In this document: positions 49,683 through 57,744 of the stretch, piece after piece
Layout: each line of letters begins with the position of its first letter
Position numbering within the stretch: the stretch's first letter is position 1
Origin: CAZHEV01 sp964531335 [NCBI: uncultured bacterium]
GTDB taxonomy: Bacteria > Eisenbacteria > RBG-16-71-46 > CAZHEV01
DNA: 64,000 nt
NCBI GenBank assembly: GCA_964531335.1
Contig: CAZHEV010000013.1
Coordinates: forward strand, 1 to 64,000
Direction: 5' to 3'
Program-made: the position numbers and the translations under genes
The notes under the pieces: generated by a model
What the model was told of the DNA's origin: nothing
Seen by the model: the letters and a program-made list of their open reading frames with translations, nothing else
Databases searched by the model: none

Positions 49683-50993
49683 GTGAATGGCGAGTGGGTT
49701 GTCGTGATCCTCATCGTCCTGAGTCTATTCGTCGTTCAGCCATCCACCGCGCAAGAGTCAGACGCGGATTCCTCCCATTCGCGCATCGAGCTGCGATCGC
49801 ATTCCGGACAGGTGAAGGTCCGCTTGGGCGCGGAATTCAACTTCGACTACCTCGGTTTCGACCGCGGCGAACAAAGCATCCCCGGTGTCGGAGCGCAGGA
49901 AAACGACTTCATGGTGAAACGGGGCAGGATATACCTGGCCGGGAGCCTGCACCGTCAAATCGACTTCAAGATCAAGGCGGGCCTGGAGCTTGAAGGCACG
50001 CCGCTCATCGACGCGTACGCCGCACTCCACTTGCCCTGGGGGATCGACGTGCGCGCGGGGCAGCTAAAGGTCCCCTTCAGCGAGGAGCGCCTGCGAAGCT
50101 TCTCTCGGCAGCCCTTCATGGAGCGCGGACTGGCCCACGGCCTCGCGCTGCGCAGAAGCCAGGGAGTCTATTTCTCAGGCCGGCCCGGGCGTGGAGGGGT
50201 TCGTGTCGACCTCGGCACGGTGACGGGAGAGAGCCTCCACGAGCACAGTACGGATGATGAGTTCGAGTACGTAGGTAGGGTTGCGCTTGTACTCGATCAG
50301 ATCTTCGCCGGATTTCCCGGGGCCGGTGCAGTGCGTGCGGCTGCGGCCCGGGGCGGGCGCCGTCCTGAGAGGGGGCCGACGAATTCTTTCTTCGGAAAAA
50401 CGATGAACGGGCTGGAGTTCTTCACCCCCGTGCCTGTAAGCGGCCTGCGCACCCGCTACGAGGCGGACGTCGAGTTTCAAAGGCGGTGGTTGTGGGTCGC
50501 CGCGGAGTGGATGGGCGTGGAGGAAGAGCGAAACGGTGTGGCGGTCCGGCTTGACACCGACGGCGATGGGATTGCGGATGATAGCGTGGTCCGCGATCTC
50601 AATCCGCTGCTCGAGCGCGGGTGGATGGCTTACGCGGTATTCATGCTCACCGGAGAAGACGCCGACGATTGGGTGGTTCCGAAGCGCAGGAGTGGCGCCC
50701 TGAGCCTAGCTCTAAGATACAGCACCGTCGTTTTTGATTCACAGCAGGACCGGATTCGCGCGGGAACGCCCGGCCTTTCCGGAGTCGAGGTCAGCGACGC
50801 GTCAGAGGCACTGGGCCGTCCCAACATCGACGAAAGCGTGAACGACCTTTACGTAGGCTTGAACTGGTACGTTGCATCTGGCGTGTTTGTGCAGACCGCG
50901 GCCGTGTGGCAGTGGTTCGAGTACTCATCGCCGTATGGCGGGGGCGACCGCTCAGACGTCAATTACCGGGCGAGGATGGGCGTGGTATTCTAG
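49683..50993 (+). CDS. OprO/OprP-type porin
   Basis: A 436-residue outer-membrane protein with a signal peptide (residues 1-23, ending STAQE). FMVKRGRIYLAGSLHRQIDFKIKAGLELEG and DVRAGQLKVPFSEERLRSFSRQPFMERGLA are hallmarks of phosphate-selective porin O/P. The last residue is Phe (MGVVF), the barrel-insertion signal. OprP channels prefer phosphate and pass arsenate, so in this island it may admit arsenate to the periplasm; that is inference. A loop carries DTDGDGIADDS. GTG 49683 lies six bases after the transporter gene. Confidence 0.87.
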   Translation: MNGEWVVVILIVLSLFVVQPSTAQESDADSSHSRIELRSHSGQVKVRLGAEFNFDYLGFDRGEQSIPGVGAQENDFMVKRGRIYLAGSLHRQIDFKIKAGLELEGTPLIDAYAALHLPWGIDVRAGQLKVPFSEERLRSFSRQPFMERGLAHGLALRRSQGVYFSGRPGRGGVRVDLGTVTGESLHEHSTDDEFEYVGRVALVLDQIFAGFPGAGAVRAAAARGGRRPERGPTNSFFGKTMNGLEFFTPVPVSGLRTRYEADVEFQRRWLWVAAEWMGVEEERNGVAVRLDTDGDGIADDSVVRDLNPLLERGWMAYAVFMLTGEDADDWVVPKRRSGALSLALRYSTVVFDSQQDRIRAGTPGLSGVEVSDASEALGRPNIDESVNDLYVGLNWYVASGVFVQTAAVWQWFEYSSPYGGGDRSDVNYRARMGVVF

Positions 50994-51177
50994 AGTTCCA
51001 TGACGGCATCATCACGATCCGCGTCCTCTGCCACAACGGCCCGCTCTTGCTCGAAGACAAGTGTATCCGCTGCGGACTGTGCGCGTCGGCGCAGGCGCTA
51101 CGACTTCAACCACGGAACCGGGTCCTTGCGCAGCGGGCACCATCCATAACCGGGATTGTCGACAAATCACGGGCCCC

Positions 51178-51855
51178 TTACTTCCGGCGATTTTCCGGGC
51201 TGTTGGCACGGCATTCAGGCAGGACACCCAAACACCCCGCCAGTGCCAGTAGGTATTTGTCTCGGGTGCTCTCATGGATGCTGCTCGTGAACGCGCCGAG
51301 CCAGGGGAACAGATAACTGTCTTCAAAGTGACATTGACGAAGTATCAGGCGTTCCCCCTCCGCCGTGTCGCCGCCGTCCAGCGTCCCACAGGCCCTTTCC
51401 AGCAAATGACCGCTGAACTCCAACTCGACGGCAAGGTGGTCCGGAAGCTCGCACTGTTGCTCTGAGATGACCAGCCCTTCTTCCTCATACAGACGCTCGA
51501 CCTGCCGGGTCGTGTCGCCGTAGATGTGCCGGCCCGGCTCCAGGTAGACTGAACCATAAGGAGGCGACGGGACGGACGCCGGGCCGATGAACTGCCGGGT
51601 GTAGGCTACCTGCAGGTCCTCCCGTGATCGGGATTTCAACTCGGATTGCAAGGCCTCAATTGCGACGGTGTCCGGGACTCCAAGCGATTGAACCGCCCGG
51701 CGGAGTCTGGGAACAAGCTCCGCGCTCAGGAAATCCTCAGGCTCAGGAAGGCAACACAACGCGGATAGAATCAGCCTGATTTCGGCATGCTCGCGCAAGT
51801 TCGCGCTCAGCGCCGCCATGTTTCGGGATCGTTCACAAAAAGGTTCATTGATCAT
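51178..51855 (-). CDS. TorD/DmsD-family chaperone for ArrA
   Basis: A 225-residue cytoplasmic chaperone of the TorD superfamily. Family features are the Y-x-x-L-F-x-G-P equivalent LQVAYTRQFIGPASVPSPPYGSVYLE and the E-x-P-D-H motif CELPDHLAVELEFSGHLL. It binds the Tat signal of a molybdoenzyme until the cofactor is inserted. It is the last gene of the rrf2-arrA-arrB operon and presumably serves ArrA (the arrD position). Start at 51855 has a poor RBS; M13 is an alternative. Confidence 0.85.
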   Translation of the reverse strand: MINEPFCERSRNMAALSANLREHAEIRLILSALCCLPEPEDFLSAELVPRLRRAVQSLGVPDTVAIEALQSELKSRSREDLQVAYTRQFIGPASVPSPPYGSVYLEPGRHIYGDTTRQVERLYEEEGLVISEQQCELPDHLAVELEFSGHLLERACGTLDGGDTAEGERLILRQCHFEDSYLFPWLGAFTSSIHESTRDKYLLALAGCLGVLPECRANSPENRRK

Positions 51856-51882
51856 AGGGACTTACAATCCGGTTCACCACGA

Positions 51883-52647
51883 TCACGCGTTCTTTCGACC
51901 GGAGAACTCGCCTACGTAGTAAACATTCGGCTCCGTGCCCGCGTCTTCCCGCAGCCTGAATGCCTTCTGACGCTTCATAGCCTCCCGGACTTCCGCTTTT
52001 GGGTCATCGAGATCACCGAAGATCCTCGCGCCCGCCGGGCAAGCCTCGACACATCGCGGAGCCTCTCTCAGCTCGACACGATGGGCGCACAGGATACATT
52101 TTTCAACGACGTCCGCGCGCCGCACGTTGTCATAGTCGGGATGACGGTACAGCGTTCTGTGCGGCGGTGTTTGCCGCGATAAGCCGGCTACCTCCGCACC
52201 CGACGAAGTACCGCCGGGGATGACTTCCCTCTTGCCGGAGTACAGGGCATGAGCCACGCCGTTTTCATTGAAGCTGATCACGCTGTACTGTCTACCCTCG
52301 TCATCGACATCAAGAGCGCTGTAGGGACACGCTTCCTGGCACGACTGGCAGCCGATACAGCGCTCGTCGTTGTGCATGGTTATCCCGTCCGGCGTCTTGA
52401 ACATTGCCTTTGGCGTGACCGGACACGCCTCGACACAAGCCGCCCTGCTGCAGTGGTTGCAGAGAACCGGCATGGTCGTGTACTTGACATCGGGAAATGT
52501 GCCCTCTTGAGTGATCAGGAAATCAGCCCAATTGAATGTCTGCCCGTTCGCACGATCGCCCGTGTTGTTCTCCGTCTTACAGGCGATGGCGCACGCCCCG
52601 CAGCCGACGCATTTGTGGAGATCTATAACCATTCCGTACTGGGCCAT
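51883..52647 (-). CDS. arrB: respiratory arsenate reductase iron-sulfur subunit ArrB
   Basis: A 254-residue electron-transfer subunit with four four-Cys clusters: CVGCGACAIACKTENN, CNHCSRAACVEACP, CIGCQSCQEACPYSAL and CILCAHRV...CVEACPAGAR. That is the DmsB/PsrB/ArrB pattern. Electrons from the quinone pool pass through it to the ArrA molybdenum site. It has no signal peptide and should be co-exported with ArrA by Tat. ATG 52647 is chosen since GGAGG is nine bases away, versus none for ATG 52656. It begins 28 bp after arrA. Confidence 0.85.
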   Translation of the reverse strand: MAQYGMVIDLHKCVGCGACAIACKTENNTGDRANGQTFNWADFLITQEGTFPDVKYTTMPVLCNHCSRAACVEACPVTPKAMFKTPDGITMHNDERCIGCQSCQEACPYSALDVDDEGRQYSVISFNENGVAHALYSGKREVIPGGTSSGAEVAGLSRQTPPHRTLYRHPDYDNVRRADVVEKCILCAHRVELREAPRCVEACPAGARIFGDLDDPKAEVREAMKRQKAFRLREDAGTEPNVYYVGEFSGRKNA

Positions 52648-52675
52648 GGCGTCCATCCTCCAATTGAAGCGCGTG

Positions 52676-55201
52676 TCAGATCTTCTCGATCTTTACGCCG
52701 GTAAAGCCTCCATTGCGAGCCGTGCTCCCGGAAAGGCGGTCATAATCGGCCGGCATTATTTCGTTGTTGTTCACTCCCCTGGGGATCTTGCCGAACTCAG
52801 CCGAGGCAAAGCGGCCGTAAGCCCAATGCCCCTGCCCGTAGCACTTGGTCGCCACTCCAGGGGGTATCCCTTCCCAGGGTTTCGCTTTTATCTCAAAACT
52901 GCCGGTCACCGAGGATACGAGAACCCTGTCTCCATGGTTGATTCCCAGCCGAGCCGCATCTTTGGGGTTCATCTTCAGCACGTCGTCCCAGCTCTCATCG
53001 CCGGGATCGACCTTCTTCATCTCGTGGTACCAGGTTGTGTTTTGGCTGCGCCCTTCTCTGTTGAGCCGTGATTTGTGATCCAGGAATACGAACGGGTACT
53101 CTTCGACATCGCCCCATCGGAAGGGTGGTTCGTAGTGCGGAACAAAGGCCTGCTCACCACGCGCCGTGTACTTACAGCTCTCAAGGATGTCATCCACGCT
53201 CGTCGCATGCTTGTCGGCGTGGGCCTGGAGAGCCTTCTTGAGCGTTTCGCTGTAGAACTCGAATCTGTGCGTCTCGGTCTTGAACTTTCCCCAACGCTTC
53301 TTGTAAGGATATGGGTCTGAATTCCACATCCCGCGCTTCCTGAGCTCGTCCCAGCCTGCGATGCCGTCGCCATCGTGACCCGCGGCGTCCATCCAAAGCG
53401 GGGACAAGTAATACTTGGTTGAATAGAGCGCGAACTCCCGCTCGTTTGACGGCGACTTGCCGGTGTCCACGTCTTTGAACTCCTGCTTGAAGTAGTCCAG
53501 GAGATTCGGGAATCCCCTCGCCGCCAGACGTTCGGCGATCAGATACGGTATCTCCGTCTCGTCGATCTTGACGTTCCAGAGGGGATCAACAACGGGCTGA
53601 AGCAATGAGGCGTATGCGAAACGGTTTTGTTTGCCTTTGACCCATCCCCATTTTTCGAAAGTAGTCATTGCACACGGCAAGACGATGTCCGCAAACATCG
53701 TCATTTCCGAGGCGTTGGTCGTTAGATGCACAAAGAACGGGATCTTCCGCATCGCCCTCTCCCAACGCCGGGCACCGGTACACGAAAAGGGAAAATTGCA
53801 CATATAACCGATCGCAAGCTTGATATCATATGGATCTTCTTCAAGGATCCCGGTTGCGGCATTGTTGGTCACGACACCGCCGCCCGGCTTTCCTTCCTTG
53901 AGAGAAGGGAATTCCTTATAGCCGCGCTGGTCGATCTTCTTGTGCTTCAGCTTTGCGAGGTCGTCCAGGTAAGCGTCGATTTTGGGCATCTTGAGAACCG
54001 GGACATGGGCCTTGTCCATCGTACCGCCCTCGTTGTCAACGGAGCCCAGCAGACCATTCAGCGCGTGAATGGCCATTGCTGCATAGCTTCCGCGGACCTG
54101 CATGCAGGAACCCGGGCCGAGCCAGACGGCGACATTCGGCGAAGCGTGCCCGAGACCACGCGCGACACGTCTGATCTGATCGGCGGACACTCCGGTGACT
54201 CCCTCGGCCCACTTCGCGGACCGGTCCTTCAACTCGATGTTCCACCATGCCGCGAGCCCGTGGGTGTGATTCTCCGTAAATAGAACCTCATCTACGGTCT
54301 CTCCCGGCTTGAAACGGTTCTTTTCATCGTTGAAATCGCCGACGAACTCCCGGTTCCAAGCGCCGTTTACAAGAATCTCATGCGCCAGAGCCACTGCCAG
54401 CGCCCCATCCTCGCCGGGCTTTACCGGAAGCCATTCTTGAGCTTTGATGGCTGAGGTGTGAAGTCTCGGATCGACGACCGCCAGTGTTCCGCGGTCAACC
54501 ACCCCGTGAAGTCTCTTTATGGCAGCAGGCACCATTCTGTTCGAAGCGACGGGGTCGCACCCCCAGACAAGAAGGTACGCGCACTTGTCGAGATCGTAGT
54601 CGCGGTAGTCCCAGAGTCCCTCCGTAAAATAAGGGCCGAATTTCTCGGCTTCGGCGCAGATTGCACTGTGTGAGATGTTATTCGGCGATCCGATAATCTT
54701 GGTCATCGCTTCGTAGATCACGTCACGCATGTAAGTGTATCTTCCCCGCAGCAGCAGGTACTTATGCGCCTCACCCGACCGCCGTAGTGAGAGAATCCGC
54801 TCCGCTATGGTATCCAGCGCCTCGTCCCAAGTGATGGCAACGAACCGCGGGTCCTCACCGCGACCCTTATTCGGGTTCGTGCGCTTCAAGGGGGCCTTTA
54901 CGCGATCAGGGTCATAGACTTGCTGCAGTCCAATGTGGCCACGAGGGCAGCAGACACCATCGTTCTGCTTCGAGTGCCGGTTTCCCTGTACCTTGACGGC
55001 CCGGCCATTCTGAACGAAGACCTCGAGCGGGCACCAAGTCGTGCACCCCTGGCACGTAGTGGGTATCCACTCACCAGCCGCTTCTTCCACACGAAAACTC
55101 TTTTTCACCGAAGCCAGCGCGTTCAGGCGGAAACCACCCGTCGTCAACAACGCGCCGGCGGCGGCGGCGGACTTGAGGAAGTCACGCCTCCGAATCCGCA
55201 T
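52676..55201 (-). CDS. arrA: respiratory arsenate reductase catalytic subunit ArrA
   Basis: An 841-residue Mo-bis-MGD enzyme that reduces As(V) to As(III) as a terminal electron acceptor outside the cytoplasm. It begins with a Tat signal (RRRDFLK, residues 4-10). The [4Fe-4S] site is C50-x2-C53-x3-C57-x26-C84. The ArrA-type R-G-R-Y is at 152-155, with GSPNNISHSAICAEAEKFG around the Mo ligand C182. YRDYDL, PVKPGEDGALA and THGLAAWWN also fit. The RGRY motif and the Rrf2-arrBAD context favour ArrA over the related arsenite oxidase ArxA or polysulfide and tetrathionate reductases. GGAGG precedes ATG 55201; the TTG at 55213 is within the RBS. Confidence 0.83.
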   Translation of the reverse strand: MRIRRRDFLKSAAAAGALLTTGGFRLNALASVKKSFRVEEAAGEWIPTTCQGCTTWCPLEVFVQNGRAVKVQGNRHSKQNDGVCCPRGHIGLQQVYDPDRVKAPLKRTNPNKGRGEDPRFVAITWDEALDTIAERILSLRRSGEAHKYLLLRGRYTYMRDVIYEAMTKIIGSPNNISHSAICAEAEKFGPYFTEGLWDYRDYDLDKCAYLLVWGCDPVASNRMVPAAIKRLHGVVDRGTLAVVDPRLHTSAIKAQEWLPVKPGEDGALAVALAHEILVNGAWNREFVGDFNDEKNRFKPGETVDEVLFTENHTHGLAAWWNIELKDRSAKWAEGVTGVSADQIRRVARGLGHASPNVAVWLGPGSCMQVRGSYAAMAIHALNGLLGSVDNEGGTMDKAHVPVLKMPKIDAYLDDLAKLKHKKIDQRGYKEFPSLKEGKPGGGVVTNNAATGILEEDPYDIKLAIGYMCNFPFSCTGARRWERAMRKIPFFVHLTTNASEMTMFADIVLPCAMTTFEKWGWVKGKQNRFAYASLLQPVVDPLWNVKIDETEIPYLIAERLAARGFPNLLDYFKQEFKDVDTGKSPSNEREFALYSTKYYLSPLWMDAAGHDGDGIAGWDELRKRGMWNSDPYPYKKRWGKFKTETHRFEFYSETLKKALQAHADKHATSVDDILESCKYTARGEQAFVPHYEPPFRWGDVEEYPFVFLDHKSRLNREGRSQNTTWYHEMKKVDPGDESWDDVLKMNPKDAARLGINHGDRVLVSSVTGSFEIKAKPWEGIPPGVATKCYGQGHWAYGRFASAEFGKIPRGVNNNEIMPADYDRLSGSTARNGGFTGVKIEKI

Positions 55202-55244
55202 AGCAACCTCCAAGGGGGCATGTCATTGTGCTTGGCATCGAAGC

Positions 55245-55754
55245 TCAACGCTCATCGCCGACCTGGCTGTCTCGATGCTCCGACCATCCGCAACATTCCC
55301 CGTCTGTCTCACGGCAGTCCGGGCTCCCTGGTTCAAGCGCCGGGGGCAACGATTCCGGATCTCCCAGGTCGGCAATGGTGATCTCGCGCGCGGCCGAATA
55401 GAAAGCGTCTCTGGCTCGGCCCCAGGCGCGATCAAACTTGCACGGATTCTGCTCCGTACAGTCACCCAATCCGAGTCGGCATCCAGTCTCTCCATGCAAA
55501 TGCTCAATGCCTTCTATCACTTCCAGTAGAGAGATCTTGTGCGGAGGCCGGGCCAGCCCGTAGCCTCCGGTGAAGCCCCGCTTTGAAGTGACAAATCCCA
55601 GGTCTCTGAGGGAATGAAGGATCTTGGCCAAATACGGGCGTGGCACGTTAGCGCAAGCCGCGAGTTCCTCCCGTTTCCGCAAAGGCCCTATACAGAACGC
55701 CAGGCAACGTAGAGCCCTGATGGCATAGACCGAGGAGTTCGATAGTCCGAACAT
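55245..55754 (-). CDS. Rrf2-family regulator, probably of arrAB
   Basis: A 169-residue transcription factor. FGLSNSSVYAIRALRCLAF and RPYLAKILHSLRDLGFVTSKRGFTGGYGLA form the Rrf2 winged helix. The three-Cys cluster region C-x6-C-x5-C (GCRLGLGDCTEQNPC) can hold an Fe-S cluster as in IscR and NsrR, and three more Cys lie in the tail (DCRETDGECCGW). It lies directly upstream of arrA in the same direction (43-bp gap), so it is likely co-transcribed and may link arsenate respiration to redox state. AAAGGAGT precedes ATG 55754. Confidence 0.87.
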   Translation of the reverse strand: MFGLSNSSVYAIRALRCLAFCIGPLRKREELAACANVPRPYLAKILHSLRDLGFVTSKRGFTGGYGLARPPHKISLLEVIEGIEHLHGETGCRLGLGDCTEQNPCKFDRAWGRARDAFYSAAREITIADLGDPESLPPALEPGSPDCRETDGECCGWSEHRDSQVGDER

Positions 55755-55774
55755 TTTTGACTCCTTTCCGTGTG

Positions 55775-55802
55775 AACCTAGCATTTATGACCTTGATATC
55801 AA
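55775..55802 (-). promoter_or_regulatory. promoter and dyad of the rrf2-arr operon
   Basis: On the minus strand TTGATA (55797-55802), a 16-bp spacer and TAGGTT (55775-55780). The -35 is part of the palindrome TTGATATCAA (55793-55802), a possible regulator site. Confidence 0.4.
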
Positions 55803-56132
55803 CTATTTTCTTGATTTACATATCTAAAAAGCGATGAAAGGCGGCGCCGCCGGTTGCCTGACGAACCGGCCGGCACTTTCTTCCCGGCCTTCCGGCCCGA
55901 CCGGGGCCGACCCGGCACCCCACTCGCATCGACGGGATGCCCCCACCGTCCACCCTGGAACTCTGTGCGAGAAGACCGACGGGCGGGGAACCAGGAGCGC
56001 CTGATCTGAGTGCAGGGGGTGGTCCGCTGGGCCAAACCCAAAGGGCCATCAGTCTGAATCCCACAGTGCTGGTCACACTTCTGGGGTCATTCCGCGCGGG
56101 GCGCGGTGCCTCTGCGCGGTGCCTTTTTTCTC

Positions 56133-56181
56133 TTGACCGGGATGCAGGGCCTCTGCTATAATTCGATATGTGTGCACATAT
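56133..56181 (+). promoter_or_regulatory. arsR2 promoter and ArsR operator
   Basis: TTGACC (56133-56138), an 18-bp spacer and consensus TATAAT (56157-56162). Just downstream is the perfect dyad ATATGTG-TG-CACATAT (56166-56181), across the transcription start and 12 bp before ATG 56194. ArsR dimers typically bind such dyads in this position. Confidence 0.8.
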
Positions 56182-56193
56182 GGAGACTGACTT

Positions 56194-56640
56194 ATGCGCG
56201 ATTTCATGACCATAGCGAAGGCACTCTCGGATCAGAACCGGATCAGGATGCTCATGGCGCTCTCCGGGGGTGAGCTCTGCGTGTGCCAGATCACGGAGCT
56301 CGTGGGCCGGTCTCCTTCTACCGTATCCAAGCATATGTCCATTCTGAGGCAGGCGGGTCTTGTTGAAGGAAGAAAGGTCGGCCGTTGGGTCTATTACAAA
56401 CACCCGGATCGCGACGTTCCCGACCTTGTGCGCGGCACTCTGAAGTGGGTGCGCAGCTCCCTGGCGGAAGATCCGCATATACTCGCGGATGTGAAACGCC
56501 TTGAGGAGGTCTTGAAGCTCGATCCCGAGGTTTTGTGCCGAGGGCAGAGCATGACGTGTCAATCCTCTCCCGGACGATCATCGGCGAAGGCCGGGACCCG
56601 AAAGCGCGGGGTAGATCGCGCGCTCAAGCGCGCGGGATGA
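56194..56640 (+). CDS. arsR: ArsR/SmtB-family repressor (arsR2)
   Basis: A 148-residue winged-helix repressor. RIRMLMALSGGELCVCQITELVGRSPSTVSKHMSILRQAGLV contains the arsenite-binding E-L-C-V-C and the recognition helix. Two further Cys (VLCRGQSMTCQ) follow in the C-terminal extension, as in repressors with an extra As(III) ligand. A basic tail of ~25 residues is unusual. It is first in the operon that includes the ABC exporter, and its operator is visible at 56166-56181. GGAG precedes ATG 56194. Confidence 0.9.
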   Translation: MRDFMTIAKALSDQNRIRMLMALSGGELCVCQITELVGRSPSTVSKHMSILRQAGLVEGRKVGRWVYYKHPDRDVPDLVRGTLKWVRSSLAEDPHILADVKRLEEVLKLDPEVLCRGQSMTCQSSPGRSSAKAGTRKRGVDRALKRAG

Positions 56641-56862
56641 TCTGGGCCACCGTGGTATCGGATCGGCCCGGCCACCCGCGGCGGCGGCCCAGCGATGCAC
56701 ACACTGAGCAACGCCACGCAATTGCCGGCACCGCGCTGGTGGCCGCGGTTCAGCGGCGGATACCGAACGAAGTTGTGCGGTTGCCGGCGCCGGCATCATC
56801 AAGGAGGCATTGCAGGAAACGGCGGCCGACCTAAACGAACGGGAGCTTGGAGGAGAGGAGCC

Positions 56863-57726
56863 ATGGGAAAGAAACTGTTGTTGGCAGTATCGATTTGCGC
56901 TGTAGCCGCGTTCGTCGTGTACGCGGCGGTGAACATCCGGGGGATGGAACCGGGATCGGCCGGCGCAGCGGCTGATTTGCCACAATCTGCGGGCGTTTCC
57001 CGTGAAGGGCCCGCCGCCGCTGCCGGCGAGCGGCTGGAAGGATCCGGCGACGGCATGGCCGCGCTGAGAGACGCCGCCGAGGAGGATAAGTATGCTTTCG
57101 CCTTCTTCTATAAGGACGAGGATGAAGGCACGCAGGAGATGAGGGAGTTGTTCGAGACGGCGATGGAGAAGGTCACAGATCGTGCCGAGCACGTGATCCT
57201 CAACGCCGCCGACCCTTCGGAGAAGGACATGATCGAGAAGTACGGAATTGACCGATCACCCATGCCGTTGGTACTGGCGTTCGCTCCCAACGGTGCACTG
57301 ACCCGGGGGCTTCCCAGATCCTTCACCGAGGAGCAGATAATGAGCTGCTTCGTGAGCCCGTGCATGGAAATGTGCCTCAAGGGCGTGCAGGACAGCAGGC
57401 TTGTCGCGGTGTGCGTGCAAAACGGCTCAACGCGGTTCAACGAGGAGGCGATGGCTGGAGTGCGGGCATTCATGACGGATCCGCGGTTTGCCCGGATGAC
57501 CGATCTTGTCATGTTGGACCCCAGCGATCCGGATGAAGCCACGACCTGTAAGAGGTTCAGCGTCGATCCCGACACCGACCAGGCGATAACCCTTCTGCTC
57601 GCGCCTCCGGGCAACATCATCGGAAGATTCAAGGGGGCGACCGACAAGGACGACATGGTCTCCATTCTGACGAGAGCCACGTCCGGCGGATGCGGTCCGG
57701 GCAGCGGCTCTGGATGTTGCCCCTAG
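56863..57726 (+). CDS. exported double thioredoxin-like protein with Cys-rich tail
   Basis: A 287-residue protein. A signal or anchor helix (residues 4-24) is followed by two thioredoxin-fold-like halves. The first is FAFFYKDEDEGTQEMRELFE to IDRSPMPLVLAFAPNGAL, with a cis-Pro-like turn but no C-x2-C. The second contains RLVAVCVQNGS and ITLLLAPPGNIIGRF. Between them is FVSPCMEMCLKGVQ (C-x3-C). The protein ends GGCGPGSGSGCCP, a possible metal or metalloid ligand set. It lies between arsR2 and the ABC exporter genes and may feed or sense its substrate. GGAGAGGAG precedes ATG 56863. Confidence 0.65.
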   Translation: MGKKLLLAVSICAVAAFVVYAAVNIRGMEPGSAGAAADLPQSAGVSREGPAAAAGERLEGSGDGMAALRDAAEEDKYAFAFFYKDEDEGTQEMRELFETAMEKVTDRAEHVILNAADPSEKDMIEKYGIDRSPMPLVLAFAPNGALTRGLPRSFTEEQIMSCFVSPCMEMCLKGVQDSRLVAVCVQNGSTRFNEEAMAGVRAFMTDPRFARMTDLVMLDPSDPDEATTCKRFSVDPDTDQAITLLLAPPGNIIGRFKGATDKDDMVSILTRATSGGCGPGSGSGCCP

Positions 57727-57744
57727 TAGCCCGGAGGTAACGAA

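Larger units (their letters stand above)
55755..56193. other. divergent control region between arr and ars operons
   Basis: 439 bp separating the leftward rrf2-arr operon and the rightward arsR2 operon. It holds a promoter-like sequence at each end (listed). The middle is GC-rich and without supported genes. Confidence 0.55.

Noticed and set aside
50994-51177. Forward-strand reading with a ferredoxin-like K-C-I-R-C-G-L-C string after the porin gene
   Set aside because: The fourth Cys-Pro of the cluster is absent (ASAQ follows), no start or second cluster is present, and the rest is not family-like. At most a relic; chance is as likely.
52676-55201. Arsenite oxidase ArxA, polysulfide or tetrathionate reductase as alternative identity for the molybdoenzyme
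   Set aside because: R-G-R-Y, the SHSAICAEAEKFG region and the arrB/TorD-like context fit ArrA better. Not excluded without a tree.
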